NCBI GenBank assembly: GCA_015680685.1
Contig: MNCI01030248.1
Coordinates: forward strand, 37,017-101,016
DNA from: Gnetum montanum
Taxonomy: Eukaryota > Streptophyta > Gnetopsida > Gnetales > Gnetaceae
Length of the DNA stretch: 64,000 bases
Direction of reading: 5' to 3'
A program made the translations under genes and the position numbers. The notes beneath the pieces are model-generated. The model was given only the letters and a program-made list of their open reading frames with translations, had not been told where the DNA came from and did not search any database. Position 1 is the stretch's first letter. Every line of letters starts with the position of its first letter. Below are positions 1-10,612 of the stretch, in pieces.

Positions 1-175
1 CCCCCCCCCTTTGACATGCATTTTTGACTTTTGATTACATTGCATTGCACTAGCCTATGCATTTACATTTTGTCCACTCACTTAGATCATGAATTTTTCT
101 TTGTTTACACATTCATCAACTTAGTTTACACATTACATTTGAAAAAAATCAAACATAAAAACATAAAACTATAAA

Positions 176-236
176 AACACATGGCCCGAAAAGGCCTTAA
201 ACTAGCATACATCCCGGAACGGCCTAAAACTATCAC
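176..236 (-). repeat. Hairpin repeat units, GGCC type
   Basis: Two units read on the minus strand as TAGTTTTAGGCC-(spacer)-CGGG and TAGTTTAAGGCC-(spacer)-GGGCC. Each can fold because GGCC is followed by GGCC/CCGG-like complements. The same unit occurs four to five times at 23389-23520. The next stretch (240-394) contains a pyrimidine-rich run ending CATTGCAG near 330, which resembles a plant 3' splice site. Confidence 0.6.
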
Positions 237-394
237 TTTTGGCATTGCTTTTCTTTCATTCATACATTTCAAATCTATGTACAACAAGTGTCTCTTGATG
301 TTGTTTTCTTCCTATTTGATCATTGCAGGATCTTGCAAACACATAGCATGACCATGCATGTAGCATCACACCTTACATAAGCAAGGGAAGCACA

Positions 395-800
395 GGTAGT
401 CTGCTATGACTATAAACTGGCACATACAGTCCTGGCATCATGACTTAAAACTGATACCACAGACAATCCTATCATCATGATTTAAAACTAATACCACAGA
501 ACAGTCCTAGCATCATGACTTAAAACTGATACCACAGAATGTCCTGGTGTCATGACAATAAACCGACACCACAAAACTCTATCCAGTATAACGCTAAACT
601 GCCACATCAGTCTGCCATAACATGAAACTAGCATCTAGAGTCCACTAACACTATAAACTTGTTTTCCTCTTCACAGTCTTCCATGACTATAAACTAGCAA
701 TGCACCATCTACTGCAATGCTAAACTGGTGCCATCCAAGGGGTTATGACATGAAACTAACCCGCAACAGTCCGCTAAGACTATAAACTAGTGACATCATT
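395..800 (-). repeat. Tandem hairpin array of T1 (about 40-50 bp units)
   Basis: At least eight degenerate units with the core GTCTGCTATGACTATAAACT or GTCCTGGCATCATGACTTAA, spaced roughly 40-50 bp. On the minus strand they read AGTTTA(A/T)AGTC...GC(A/G)GAC, the same skeleton as the arrays at 14085-14335 and 17940-18185. The unit is an imperfect palindrome (GTC...GAC). Confidence 0.75.
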
Positions 801-1982
801 GACGACTAGGAAAAACTTGAAAAGATGTGTTGCTGTAATTGGCTGTTCATGTCTCACAAGGACTGGCTACATAATTTGTCTCATGAGCCTTAATGAGGCT
901 AGTGTTGTTCATGATTCTATCTACTTTGAAAATTGCACGTGATGGCTCGATCTCCTTGTTTAAAGTGCTTAGTTAACCGATTCATTCGTGTTTTTCTTGT
1001 CTTCTTGGAGTTGTTTTTGTAGGATGACATGCCTGAGGTGTTTGTGCATAGATGCACTTCATTGTGATGATAAGGTATCACATTCTTCCTGACACACGTA
1101 ACTAGGTTAATCAATCTATTCATAAGTACATCCCCAATTCCTGATATATCCCCTATTTCCCCATCATGTCCCAATTATCCTATTCAATTACACCCTTGGA
1201 TACATTCCACTAAGTTCAAAACTCTTGATACACTATTGCACACTGTGACTCTCTAAGCAGTTGTGACGCAAAACACAGTACATAGTACATGATGCAAAAT
1301 ACAAGCGCTCAAACACGAGCACCACACAAAAAGCAAGCTCTTTCAAAAAGATCGAGAAAAGAAAAATAAAAGAGAAAGAAAGACAAAATAAAGCAAAAAC
1401 AAAACAAAAGAAAAAACAAACAAGTAGAAAAAGAACAAAAAGGTCAAATAGAAAAATGCACAGAAAAGGTCTTCATGACCCCGTTGACATCATAAGCAAA
1501 AGACTATTGGCTATTCTCATACAAGCCCCAGGTGAGAAGGTAATTGTCTTGAAAAATAGTTACACTCATGTCTCAAAGAGATCATGTTACACATCATCAC
1601 GTGGCTTTGGCTGTTTACAATGGGCCCCATAAACACTCTATAAGAGTCCCATTTCTCCAAAGGATGCACTTCCGATGTCTTGGCTCCAAGTTTACTGAAC
1701 ACTAGCTATGGACAAGGATCAAAGATATAGCTCATTCACATTAGAGCATTTCCCTCCCATAATCTTGGTAGCAATTATAACCCTTGACCAACTCCTGGCT
1801 TCCCCTGGTTACAACTAATCCCTTGGCATCTTCAATTTCATCTCCCCAGTCCCATGCACTTTTGAAAACGGTGCGATGACACCCAGCCAAGGGCTGACGG
1901 TTCATGTTTGATGCTTTGTTGTTCATGGTGTTTTGCGCTTCTTTGTTGATGCCTCTCGGGTGGATTCCTCTAGACGTCAACA

Positions 1983-1994
1983 AATAGGGGCCAA
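1983..1994 (+). promoter_or_regulatory. Polypurine tract of T1
   Basis: AATAGGGGCCAA directly precedes TGAAACACC, the LTR start. The equivalent site of T2 on the minus strand is AAAGAGGGGCCAA followed by TGAAATACC. This is the expected plus-strand priming site for reverse transcription. Confidence 0.7.
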
Positions 1995-3930
1995 TGAAAC
2001 ACCACTAATTTCACCCTAGCACTTTAAAATGAGAATAACTCAAGCCCTTTCAAAGTTTTAGGAGGCAAAATTTGGCGAAGGCATGGAGCTCACACCTAGC
2101 TTGCCCAAGCCAGCTTACTCATGCTGTGAAGCTAGCTTACCCTTAGCGTCAACAACTCTAGCAGCTTCAAAATCAAGTGAAAATGGTCCAAATCTGAAGG
2201 TGTAAGCTATCTCAAGAGCCATTGATTTCCACTCCAAGTGTCAGCATTCAGGAGTTCAAATTTTAGGTCAAATAACGTAGATTTTCACACTCACGTTGCA
2301 GTGTGAGTCTAGTGTGACCAACTTTTATAGCCTTAAAATTGAGTCAAAATGACTTGATTTCAAGGGTGCAAGTCATCCTTAGGGTTCAATATTGATAACT
2401 ATGGGTCCTAGCCTCTAGCATGTTAGATTTCGAGCACAAAATTAAGAATTTTCATAAGTATTCCTAAAGTTGCACTACAGGTCACGCTGTAGTGTGAGTC
2501 CAACGTGACTTGTGAAAAGTGGCTCCGAACAGGGCACATTCAGAATCAAATTTTTACTTGTAGGGTCAAACATAGGTAGAACACTATTACACCCAAGAAA
2601 TAGGCTTCAGAAATTAAAAAATTAGCATGAAACTTGTCATTCTCCTTAGGTCACATTGAAGGTCATGCTGCAGCATGAGTCAAGCATGACCTGTCCAAAA
2701 TAGCTCCAAATCAGACACATTCAAATTCAAATTCAGATTTTAGATCACTCTCAAGGTTAGACACATTTAGGGTAATGGTTCCATTCAAGGAATAGGCTTC
2801 ATAAATCAAAATTTGATGTCAAGTATCTCATTTTATCTTACTTCAACTAAGGTCACGCTGAGGAACATGCCTAGCGTGACTGCCTAGCGTGAGTGTGTAC
2901 TACATGCCTAATGTGAGTGTAAGTAGACATGCCTAAAAAGCCATAGAAACACTCAAATTAGTATCCTACAGTGGTCAAAGTGGTCAAATCAAAGATCCAT
3001 AAGTCTCACATGAGCCAGAACCAATTTATTTTGTTGTAAATTAATCATTTCATTGTAAATCTTCATTTGTGGGCTTGTTAGGCCCTCACTATCTAAATTG
3101 TATGCCTTTCCATGGGCTTGAGTGACCCTTGCATTGTAAGATATGGTGAAACTATTCAAGAACGTAGCTTTCCAACACATGTCCAACTCATGCACAATTG
3201 TACATTGGACACGTGTTGCTTGATCTGCTTTCCTTTTATCTCCTAGTTGTTGATTCTATTCTCGAATTCTGCACCCGAGCCTAGCCCAGCCCTATAAATA
3301 CCCTATCAATTCACATAAATGGGGTTGACAATTTTTAAGTTAAATGGCTTAGGAAACTCAGACCAACAATCCTTGGGCACTCAACACACTTGACTCCTAG
3401 CATCCAAGCACTTCCGAAATACATCACATCACATCGCTCTGGGGCTTGGCACTTGACTTGCCATGTGCAGCTACACTTTGACCGATGCACATCTTTTCTA
3501 TGCAATACAATACAGCTCATTTTTCCAACCATTATACTATTTACTATATTTTACATTCAGTTCATGTTTTGTTTACATTTTGATTATGATACCAGTTTAA
3601 GTTTACATTTTGTATGTGTTGTTTCATGTTTTAAAATATTAGTTATGATAACCCTAACAAAAAGCCATATTTTATGCTTGGGGAAGTCCTTGGTTGATTT
3701 GCGTGTAGACCATCCAAGGCACTCTTCCTTCATTTACTTTTTCAACTTGCCCTCGAGCGAAGGCAGGGTTAGTTGTATCTACCCGATGATCTTTCAGTGT
3801 CTGTTTTTCTTCCAGCCTTACATCGATGATTTAGGTCAGTACAGTAAATTGGTGCTAGAAGGAAGGCCCCTTATCTGTTCTTTTCTATTAAAACATTGAT
3901 CACACTACCTATCCAAACACTGCACAGCCA
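1995..3930 (+). repeat. 3' LTR of T1 (right end truncated or unclear)
   Basis: It starts TGAAACACC after the PPT. It contains a TATA box (CCTATAAATACC, 3291-3302) in the same sequence context as the T2 TATA boxes (AGCCCTATAAAT). About 560 bp further on it shares GGTGCTAGAAGGA (near 3852) with the T2 R/U5 region. U3 is about 1.3 kb and filled with subrepeats. A 169-codon plus-strand reading frame at 3390-3899 lies in R/U5 and has no recognisable domain; I do not treat it as a gene. The end near 3930 is where similarity switches to an inverted T2-type fragment. Confidence 0.65.
2260..2925 (+). repeat. U3 subrepeats with palindromic CACGCT/AGCGTG core
   Basis: Three to four copies with a period of about 185-190 bp. 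Each carries a module of the type GGTCACGCTGTAGTGTGAGT followed by a GTGAC half-site (near 2300, 2480, 2655 and 2855). Shared text between modules includes TAGGCTTCA(G/T)AAAT and GGCACATTCA-like strings. The module is an inverted repeat (TCACGCT...AGCGTGA). Confidence 0.65.
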
Positions 3931-3934
3931 AACA

Positions 3935-4688
3935 CTAAAACTAAGGCCCAACTAACTATGACTTGCACTTATGTCATGAACTTTTGTCTAGTGATCATGC
4001 TAACAATCTACAACATTTTTTCTCTATGATGTGAAGCCTTTAAACTTACTGATCCTACGTTTTAAGACACCTTTTGTCAATTTTTTGCATCATTGCTATG
4101 TTGCGTAGCGTAGCATATTGTAGTAGCTAGCATAGCTTGCTTTTTGCTTAATCTACCATTTTTCTAGTAAGAGGAGCTTTGCTGAAGGATTTGAAGTTGA
4201 GAGAAGCAACTGGTTTTTGAAGGCTGGAAATGTTTGCTAAGTGATATTGAAATCACTAAGCAAGCTGGGCCTTTTTGTCTTGCTTTTGCTACGTTGTGCT
4301 ACACTGTGTAGCGTAGCATAGTATAGCACTTTATCTTGCAACAATTTCTATTTGGTTTCCTGAACAATTGTCTTCTGAGGCCTGGTACGCTACATAGCGT
4401 AGTGTAGCATAGTGAACTTCTTGACTAGAAAACTTGCCAAACTATTTCGTGCATCTTGAGCACCGTTAACAATCCCATGCATCATTTCTGAGTAGGCTAT
4501 CAGTTGGATGAACTATCCAAGTGGGCAGGCTGGAGAGTCCGTTGAGCCTATCAACACTGGGTGTAGAAAACTTGCCAAACTAGATAGTCTAAACTCAAAG
4601 CATCCATTTATTTCCAAACTATCATGATGCTTCCTAAACTCCAAGGACCTAGTGAAGTAAGAATGCCTTGAAATTTTAGGGTTTTTCA
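3935..4688 (-). repeat. Truncated T2-type LTR (U3 part), inverted relative to T1
   Basis: It aligns with the right-hand part of the T2 LTR at about 11960-12714: the same order of TTTGCATCATTGCTATG-like text, GCGTAGCGTAGCATA palindromes at 4100, 4310 and 4390, GAGTAGGCTATCAG..GGATGAA, GAGAGTCCGTTGAGCC, and the terminal GAAATTTTAGGG..TTCA. The R/U5 part is missing. It meets the oppositely oriented T1 LTR on the left and the integrase remnant of element A on the right. Confidence 0.7.
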
Positions 4689-4739
4689 GTAATAGAAGAT
4701 GCACAGTTGATGATGGTTGCTACTTTTTCCCATTTCATA

Positions 4740-6760
4740 TAATAGTCAATAGTAACTATGATGTACACCTTTTTATTTAACATGGGTGTGATGGAACCCA
4801 TGAAATCAATGCCCTAGATATCAAAGAGTTCTAGTGATTGAATACATTATTGAGGTTCCTCTATTTGATTAGTCATTTCACCATCTTATTGACATAGTTC
4901 ATAAGAGAAAACATAATGGTAAGCATCCCTGAAGATTATTGGCCAATAGTATCCTACCATTAGGATTTTAATGGTCATGCATCTCACAACATAGTGTCCT
5001 CCACAAGGACCTTCATGAGCATCTTGGAGAATGTGTACTTAATCAGAATACACCAATGAACGAAGGCATCAATGCACACCTTATAGAGGTGTTTATTAAT
5101 CTCCATCAAGTGTTTTACCTGGTGAAGAAACTATTATTTCTTCCAATGGTCCAACCCTTATGACATCTCTTGGGTGAGAAGATAGGTAAGAATGTCATCA
5201 TACAATTTAGGCTTATTGGGCAATTGTTTAGTTATAGCCCCAGAAAATATTTCATTAGGAAACATATCAAATAGTATATTTTCTTCCTCTTTATTGTCCC
5301 ATCACAACTGAGACAAGTGATCACCAACCACATGCTTACTACCCTTTCGGTCTATCATCGTAATATCAAATTCTTATAAGATCACCAACCATCATATGAC
5401 ACAAGGGCTCACTGTTAGCTTTCTCATCAAGAAGTGGATGGCACTAGGATCTATGTGCATAAACACATTGTATCTAAGCACATAATGCCTAAAATTATCT
5501 AAAGCAAACACCACTACCATCAATTCTTTTCCTTAGTGGTGTAGTTTAGTTATGCACCCATAATGCTTTGGCTAGTGTAGTGGATGTAATATAGACATTT
5601 CTTATCATCCATTTGTGAAAGCATGGTTCTCAAGGCATAATTCGATGAATCTGTCATGACATGGAATGGTCTAAACCAATCATGTGCTTGTAGGATTGGG
5701 GTTTCTAAAAGTTTCTCTTTCAACTATTGGAATTCTTTTTCACATTCTATGGTCTAGACAAATGGAACATCTTTCTTTGTTAGCTCCACCAATGATTTTT
5801 TGATCTTAGAGAAATTCTCTATGAATATCCAATAGTAGCCAATATGTCTAAGGAATGATCGAACATATTTGATAATTTTTGGTTGGTAGGTTATTCCTTG
5901 GATTACCCTTATTTTTTCAAGGTCTACCTCAATTCCTACTTGTGATATTCTGTACCCTAATACAATGCCTTCCTAGACCATTAGATGACCCTTTTTCCAA
6001 TTAAGCCAAAAATTGGTTTTAACACATCATTTTAGCACTTGCACAAGGTGATCTAAGGCTTGCTCAAACATAGATCCATAAGTGGAGAATTCATCCATGA
6101 AGACTTCCATAGCACTTCTGATTTGCTATTAAAAATGTTCAAAACCAGGTGTTGGAATGTAGTAGGGGAATTGCATAGACCAAATGGCATCTTGCGATAT
6201 GCAAAATGCCCTCAAGGAATCATGAATGTTGTCTTTTCCTAGTCCTCTAGTGCAATTTTAATTTTTTTATAGCCACTACAACCATCTAGAAAACTATAGT
6301 AGCAATGCCCAGATATTGTGTCTAGCACTTGATCAACAAATAGCAATGAAAAATGATCCTTGAATGTTGCCATATTTAGCAACCAAAAATAAATGCAGAC
6401 CTACCACTTACCTCCTTTTGTAGGAACAATCACAAGTGGACCAACCCACTCACTATTTACAATAGGGTAAATGAACCCTACCTTGAGGAGTTTTTTGATT
6501 TTCTCTTTGATGTCCTGCTTCAATTTGGGGTTCAATCACCCTTATGGCTATCTCTTTGGCTTCATGGCTAGATCAGCGTAGATATGATACTCGCATATCC
6601 TAGGATCAATCCCTATGAGTTCAGGATATGACCAAGAAAAAGCTACTGACCATTTTTCAACTACATTCAATAGCATCTTTTTCGATTGTAGGGAAAGATT
6701 TGCATTGATTATGATCGACTTTCCATTTTTTATAAACACATATTTCATTTTGGCCAATAG
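4740..6760 (-). pseudogene. Element A pol remnant: RT, RNase H, N-terminal integrase
   Basis: Reverse transcriptase text is readable in pieces. The N-terminal part at 6548-6757 includes AFSWSYPELIGIDPRICEYH. The palm region near 6080-6200 should carry the catalytic F-M-D-D box, but reads EVFMDEFS at about 6085-6110, so the second Asp is lost. The connection/RNase H part at about 5300-5960 matches B at 48350-49075. The integrase zinc-binding and core start is at about 4740-5160. Many stops occur in all frames, so no protein is made. The FMDD-type palm is typical of Athila-like elements rather than of the YVDD of T2. Confidence 0.8.
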
Positions 6761-7057
6761 TGTTTTTAGTTCTAGAGGCTCTTACTTAAAATTTTTTGGA
6801 ATTTACAACTCTCCCCAATAAGTATCATCATTTACATCATTAGAGAGTTGGTGATGAACTTACTCCAGTTCATCCATGCCTGCGACATATGCACATGTTA
6901 GGCTCTTAGTCAGTTCCATGCAAAGTGTGCTACTCTCAAAATTAGTAATCAACCACTAGGTGCTCTCCTATTTTGTGGCTACAACATAAAGACACCTTTG
7001 GATTGGTGCACACTACTTGCATGCAAAGATAGATACTTGTTTCATAGCCTAGAGTTT

Positions 7058-7549
7058 CTACACACAATTGCACCCTATATTGCTATACATGATGCATGGA
7101 ACTTGCTTCTTTTCAATCTTTTTGAATGTCTCTTTGGATATTTTTAAGGAAAAATATTTTATGTCCATTCTTGCCTCAATAGTGCTAAGCCATGTCCTTC
7201 CCATGATGATTGGGAAATCCTCTTTGCACTTCTCCACTTTGATCACTAGGAAATCAGTAGGATAAGACCATCCACAGATAGTGGTCACAATGTCTTCTAC
7301 TAGTCCTAATGGAACAATGATGGACTAGTATGCTAATTATAATCTGATATTTCTCTTCTTAAGAGGAGGAAGGTTCCATGCAGTGTACATCTCATAAGAA
7401 ATTAAATTGACACTAGAACCTAAGTTGAGAAGAGATTTACATGGTTCATTCCCTGCAATGTGCAAATAAATGAGAGAAATTCCAAGATCGACTAATTTCC
7501 TGGGAAGGTCTCTAGCACAAATCCAATCAGATACAACATGGATAAGCAT
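7058..7549 (-). pseudogene. Element A retropepsin-like protease remnant
   Basis: Two readable blocks. 7337-7549 contains the active-site region, but the D-S-G triad of the intact copy in element C (LLDSGSGVNLIS) is LLNLGSSVNLIS here, so the catalytic Asp is replaced. 7058-7288 contains DFLVIKVE..DFPIIMGRTWLST, the flap/second hydrophobic block. The domain would have processed the Gag-Pol polyprotein. It lies between gag and RT as in Athila elements. Confidence 0.8.
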
Positions 7550-7599
7550 AACAATATGAATCCTTGGTGATGTTTAGTTTAAAGGGGACTCGAAGGTAT

Positions 7600-10130
7600 T
7601 TGAGATAGAGGAAGACAGAGGAATAGGGTTGTGAACTGCAAGTGTATTTAAGGGCTTAGGTGGATTGCGTGGTTGAGAAAAAAGGTCTTTTCTTTTATTG
7701 AGTGTATGAACCACTCGATTGATTAATTAGTTGTAGGTTAATGGCCCTAGTGGCATTGCATTATTATAGTTGGGCTCATAGTTCACCCTACATAGGTGGA
7801 GTAAGTGGTAGCTGTGCAGCTAAAGGAGGAAGATGTGCAAGGACATAAGGAGGATAAGGGTAAGAGGTGGAATCCTTTCTTTCATGTGAAGAATGATCTT
7901 GAAAATAATCAAAAGGATGGTAGTGAGATTGGAAAGTAGAAATGTGATTAAATAAGTCAAGTGGAGACAAGGGTTGCTAAACGTAGTACCCATATGAATC
8001 AAGTTATTTGTAAGGGTATTGCTACCTTGATGGTGATAGCACCCATGATTGTGGTTGTTTCTACTATTGATACTGCTCATATGATTACGGTGAATTTCCA
8101 CTTGGATAATACTACTATAGCTAGTGGGCTGCCTAAAATCACCTTGAGGATAAGGTAATCTTCTAGATGTTTTCCTTTGTGTTAGTCATGGATTCAAAGC
8201 ATACACCCTAGACTCTTGTAAATGTGACACTATGTGGAAATATCCCTTAGGATGTACATATTGGAAGATGTCACATCCACCATCATTTTCTAATTTACTT
8301 TCTACAACTTCTTCTATTGCAGTAATCTTGCCCTTACCTNATTTTCTAATTTACTTTCTACAACTTCTTCTATTGCAGTAATCTTGCCCTTACCTTTTTA
8401 ATAGGCATGTTCAACCTCTTTGCACCTCTTGTGCTCATAATCACTACCTTGTTCTTTAGTAATTTTTAGGACAACCTAAAATCTGCTATCCATGGAGTCC
8501 CATAACTAATCAACCTAGTTATAATTTTATATTGAAATTTTTAGAGTGGCAAGGTTTTCCTATTTTTCACCTCATCAGGTGCAAATTCTTCCTCAATATC
8601 ATAGAATTGAACCTCCCTCTTACCAATGGAAGGATCATGGTTGTACTCTTCTAAACTTTCTCTTTTTCTTAATTAACCTTCCTGTTTAGCTACCTACTCA
8701 ATTAGTCTTTGTATCTAACAGGCACTTAATTCTAATAGTCATCCATAGGCATAGACACCAAGGATTCTCTTCATTTCTAATCGAAGCCCATCTACAATGT
8801 GGCATAGTTCATCCAGTTGAGAATAACCATGGCCAAGACATTTGTGCATCAAGGAATAATATCGATTGATGGTAGCATCCAATGGTTTATGTGTTCCTTG
8901 TTTCCATCCTTGGATTTTCCTTCTTAAGTTGGACACTTTGGAGTATGTTTGATATTTATCATTAAATAATTCAAGCATGGCACTCCATCATCTAATAGAT
9001 TCCAGCTCTAAGGACTGGTACCAGTTCTCTGCTTCTTTGATGAGTGTCCTTGGGAACAACTTAAATTTTTTCCACTCATTCTCTATGTTCTAAAAGGCGC
9101 ATGCATCTTGAAAAGCTTATAGATGATTTTTTGGATCAGAGTTATATCCCCCTTCAAACTTAGGAATATTGTTCATGTCTAGCTTTTTGATCTAACTATC
9201 CTCCACATTCCTTGTTGGAATTTGTACTTCATCTACAATATTGAGCATACTTTGAGTAGTAAGCAAAGGTTCATTGAGGTTATGATCATGCTACCTACTA
9301 TGCCCTCTACTACCCCTTTGTTCATAGTGATGTGCCTCTCTTGAATGTCTATGCCCTTGATCTTGCCTTTCTTAACGATCTCTTCAATCAGTTTAGTCTC
9401 GTTAGTCATTTTGTTCACCTTCATCATGGTCTAACCCTTGGTGGTTACAATCAATGCCAAAAGAAGAAGAAGACAACAAAGGTAAAGAGGAATGAGAATT
9501 AACACCATCATGGTGCCTACTACCACCTCTTCGATGATCATGACCAAAATCATGATCTTGTTTCTTGTCCACATCCTTGCTTTGGCTTAACTCTATGGAT
9601 TCTTCTTTATCATTAGATCCATTCTTACTATAACCAAAATTGTGAATTATGAACTACAAGTTCTAATTTTGACCTTCATCACTAAAGTCAAAGAGGAATT
9701 TCACTAAATGAAAAATCCTAAGAGAAGCTTTCCCCATCATCTTGTTGGTACAATAGGAATGAGAAATCATTAAATCCTTTTCCCTTCACAAATTCATGAC
9801 GTTGCTCTAATTGACAATCCCAGAGATGTTGTGCCTCTGTGGGATGATAATCCTTGGCATCATTGTTCTACAAAAATACTTGGCATGATGGTCCTAATGA
9901 CCAAAACATATAAGCATTTGATAAAGCATTACAGGAATAGATTAATTTCGCAAAAATACAATGTTGTCATCCATGTCACACCACCATAGCTATTCATCCT
10001 GATGTAGGATGAAGGTGAAATTGCATACATACTCAATAGGATGAGCATATACCATTCAATATTGTTGAGGCACTGACTAATGAGCTCCATCAGACTTAGG
10101 TGGAGAAGTACTCCTATGAGAAGAAGACAT
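7600..10130 (-). pseudogene. Element A gag remnant
   Basis: The start matches the other copies (ATG at 10130, MSSSHRSTSPPKSDG). The central capsid-like block is open at 8739-8978 (SNLRRKIQGWKQGTHKPLDA, then YYSLMHKCLGHGY), equivalent to residues ~395-470 of the intact element C protein. Many in-frame stops occur elsewhere. The N at 8340 is flanked by a 55-bp duplication, an assembly join inside this gene. Confidence 0.8.
8340..8340. other. Assembly join (single N, 55 bp duplicated)
   Basis: The 55 bp at 8285-8339 recur identically at 8341-8395 around the N. This is an uncollapsed overlap between contigs, not a biological tandem repeat. Confidence 0.85.
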
Positions 10131-10271
10131 TTTCAATTAGATGATAAAAACATAGTGTGCTTTTAAATTTTTTTGTAGTAACCTTAAGAAATGATGTGAC
10201 TCTAAGGTCCATTCCAACAATTTAAATAATTTTCACTAAATCCTAGATAGCATAGGAAACAACCAAAAGGT

Positions 10272-10288
10272 TCCTAGCAACGGTGCCA
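10272..10288 (-). promoter_or_regulatory. Primer-binding site of element A (tRNA-Asp type, decayed)
   Basis: Reads TCCTAGCAACGGTGCCA on the plus strand, one base before the LTR start TGATGAG. Compared with the tRNA-Asp 3' end CCCCGGCAACGGCGCCA it has four substitutions, consistent with age. Confidence 0.7.
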
Positions 10289-10289
10289 A

Positions 10290-10612
10290 TGATGAGTGGC
10301 TAGGTACCCCTACACACAACCATACAAATTACTAAGGTGTTTATGCATAATCTGGTTGAATTCTATGGACCTATATTTCCCCTATGCACTAGTTTCTATA
10401 GGAAGTGAAATGGGCATTGAGAATGTTTGTTGTCTTCCCAACTACACTTGTGAAGCTCAAGGGTATGATTTAAGTGTAATTGAGGTACATGATTTTTATC
10501 ATTTTATGTTTTATAAATTTGATCACCTACAACAAGAATGAAAGGAAAGTAATTTAAGACCTAATTCATCTACTACCTAGCTAGCCTAACACAAGTACCC
10601 ATCTCCCTTTCT
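10290..10612 (-). repeat. 5' LTR fragment of element A
   Basis: Begins TGATGAGTGGCTAGGTACCC, the start shared by all A-D family LTRs. It aligns with the element B LTR to CCCATCT near 10600, then is replaced by the T2 LTR. About 0.6 kb of the LTR, including its promoter part, is missing. Confidence 0.75.

Larger units (their letters stand above)
1..3930 (+). mobile_element. T1: 3' portion of a Tat/Ogre-like Ty3/gypsy element, cut by the window edge
   Basis: No coding domain is visible. The identity comes from comparison with the large element at 10613-29173 (T2). The hairpin array at 395-800 matches the T2 array at 14085-14335 in element sense, including the flank just before it. The stretch at about 1955-1998 (GGTGGATTCCTCTAGACGTC, then a G-rich tract and TGAAA) matches the T2 PPT/LTR start read on the minus strand at 12714-12760. 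The element therefore points rightward: array, 3' noncoding DNA (800-1982), PPT, 3' LTR. 830-1980 has no credible ORF and includes an A/purine-rich low-complexity stretch at 1320-1460. The LTR is a diverged relative of the T2 LTR, so this is a different subfamily. Confidence 0.72.
4689..10612 (-). mobile_element. Element A: decayed Athila-like Ty3/gypsy, truncated at both ends
   Basis: Minus-strand order is 5' LTR fragment (10290-10612), tRNA-Asp-type primer site, gag, protease, RT, RNase H, partial integrase. It is collinear with element B at 46150-54164. Numerous stops and frameshifts break every domain. The 3' end (integrase C-terminus, 3' UTR, 3' LTR) is missing, replaced at 4688 by a Tat LTR fragment. 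The 5' LTR is cut at about 10612 where T2 begins. Confidence 0.85.

Noticed and set aside
395-800. CRISPR-like array
   Set aside because: Units are degenerate and contiguous with variable spacing, there are no unique spacers and no cas genes; the setting is a plant retroelement.
3390-3899. 169-codon plus-strand ORF
   Set aside because: It lies in the R/U5 part of the T1 LTR, is Phe/Leu/Cys-rich without a domain, and the equivalent frame is not kept in the T2 LTRs.
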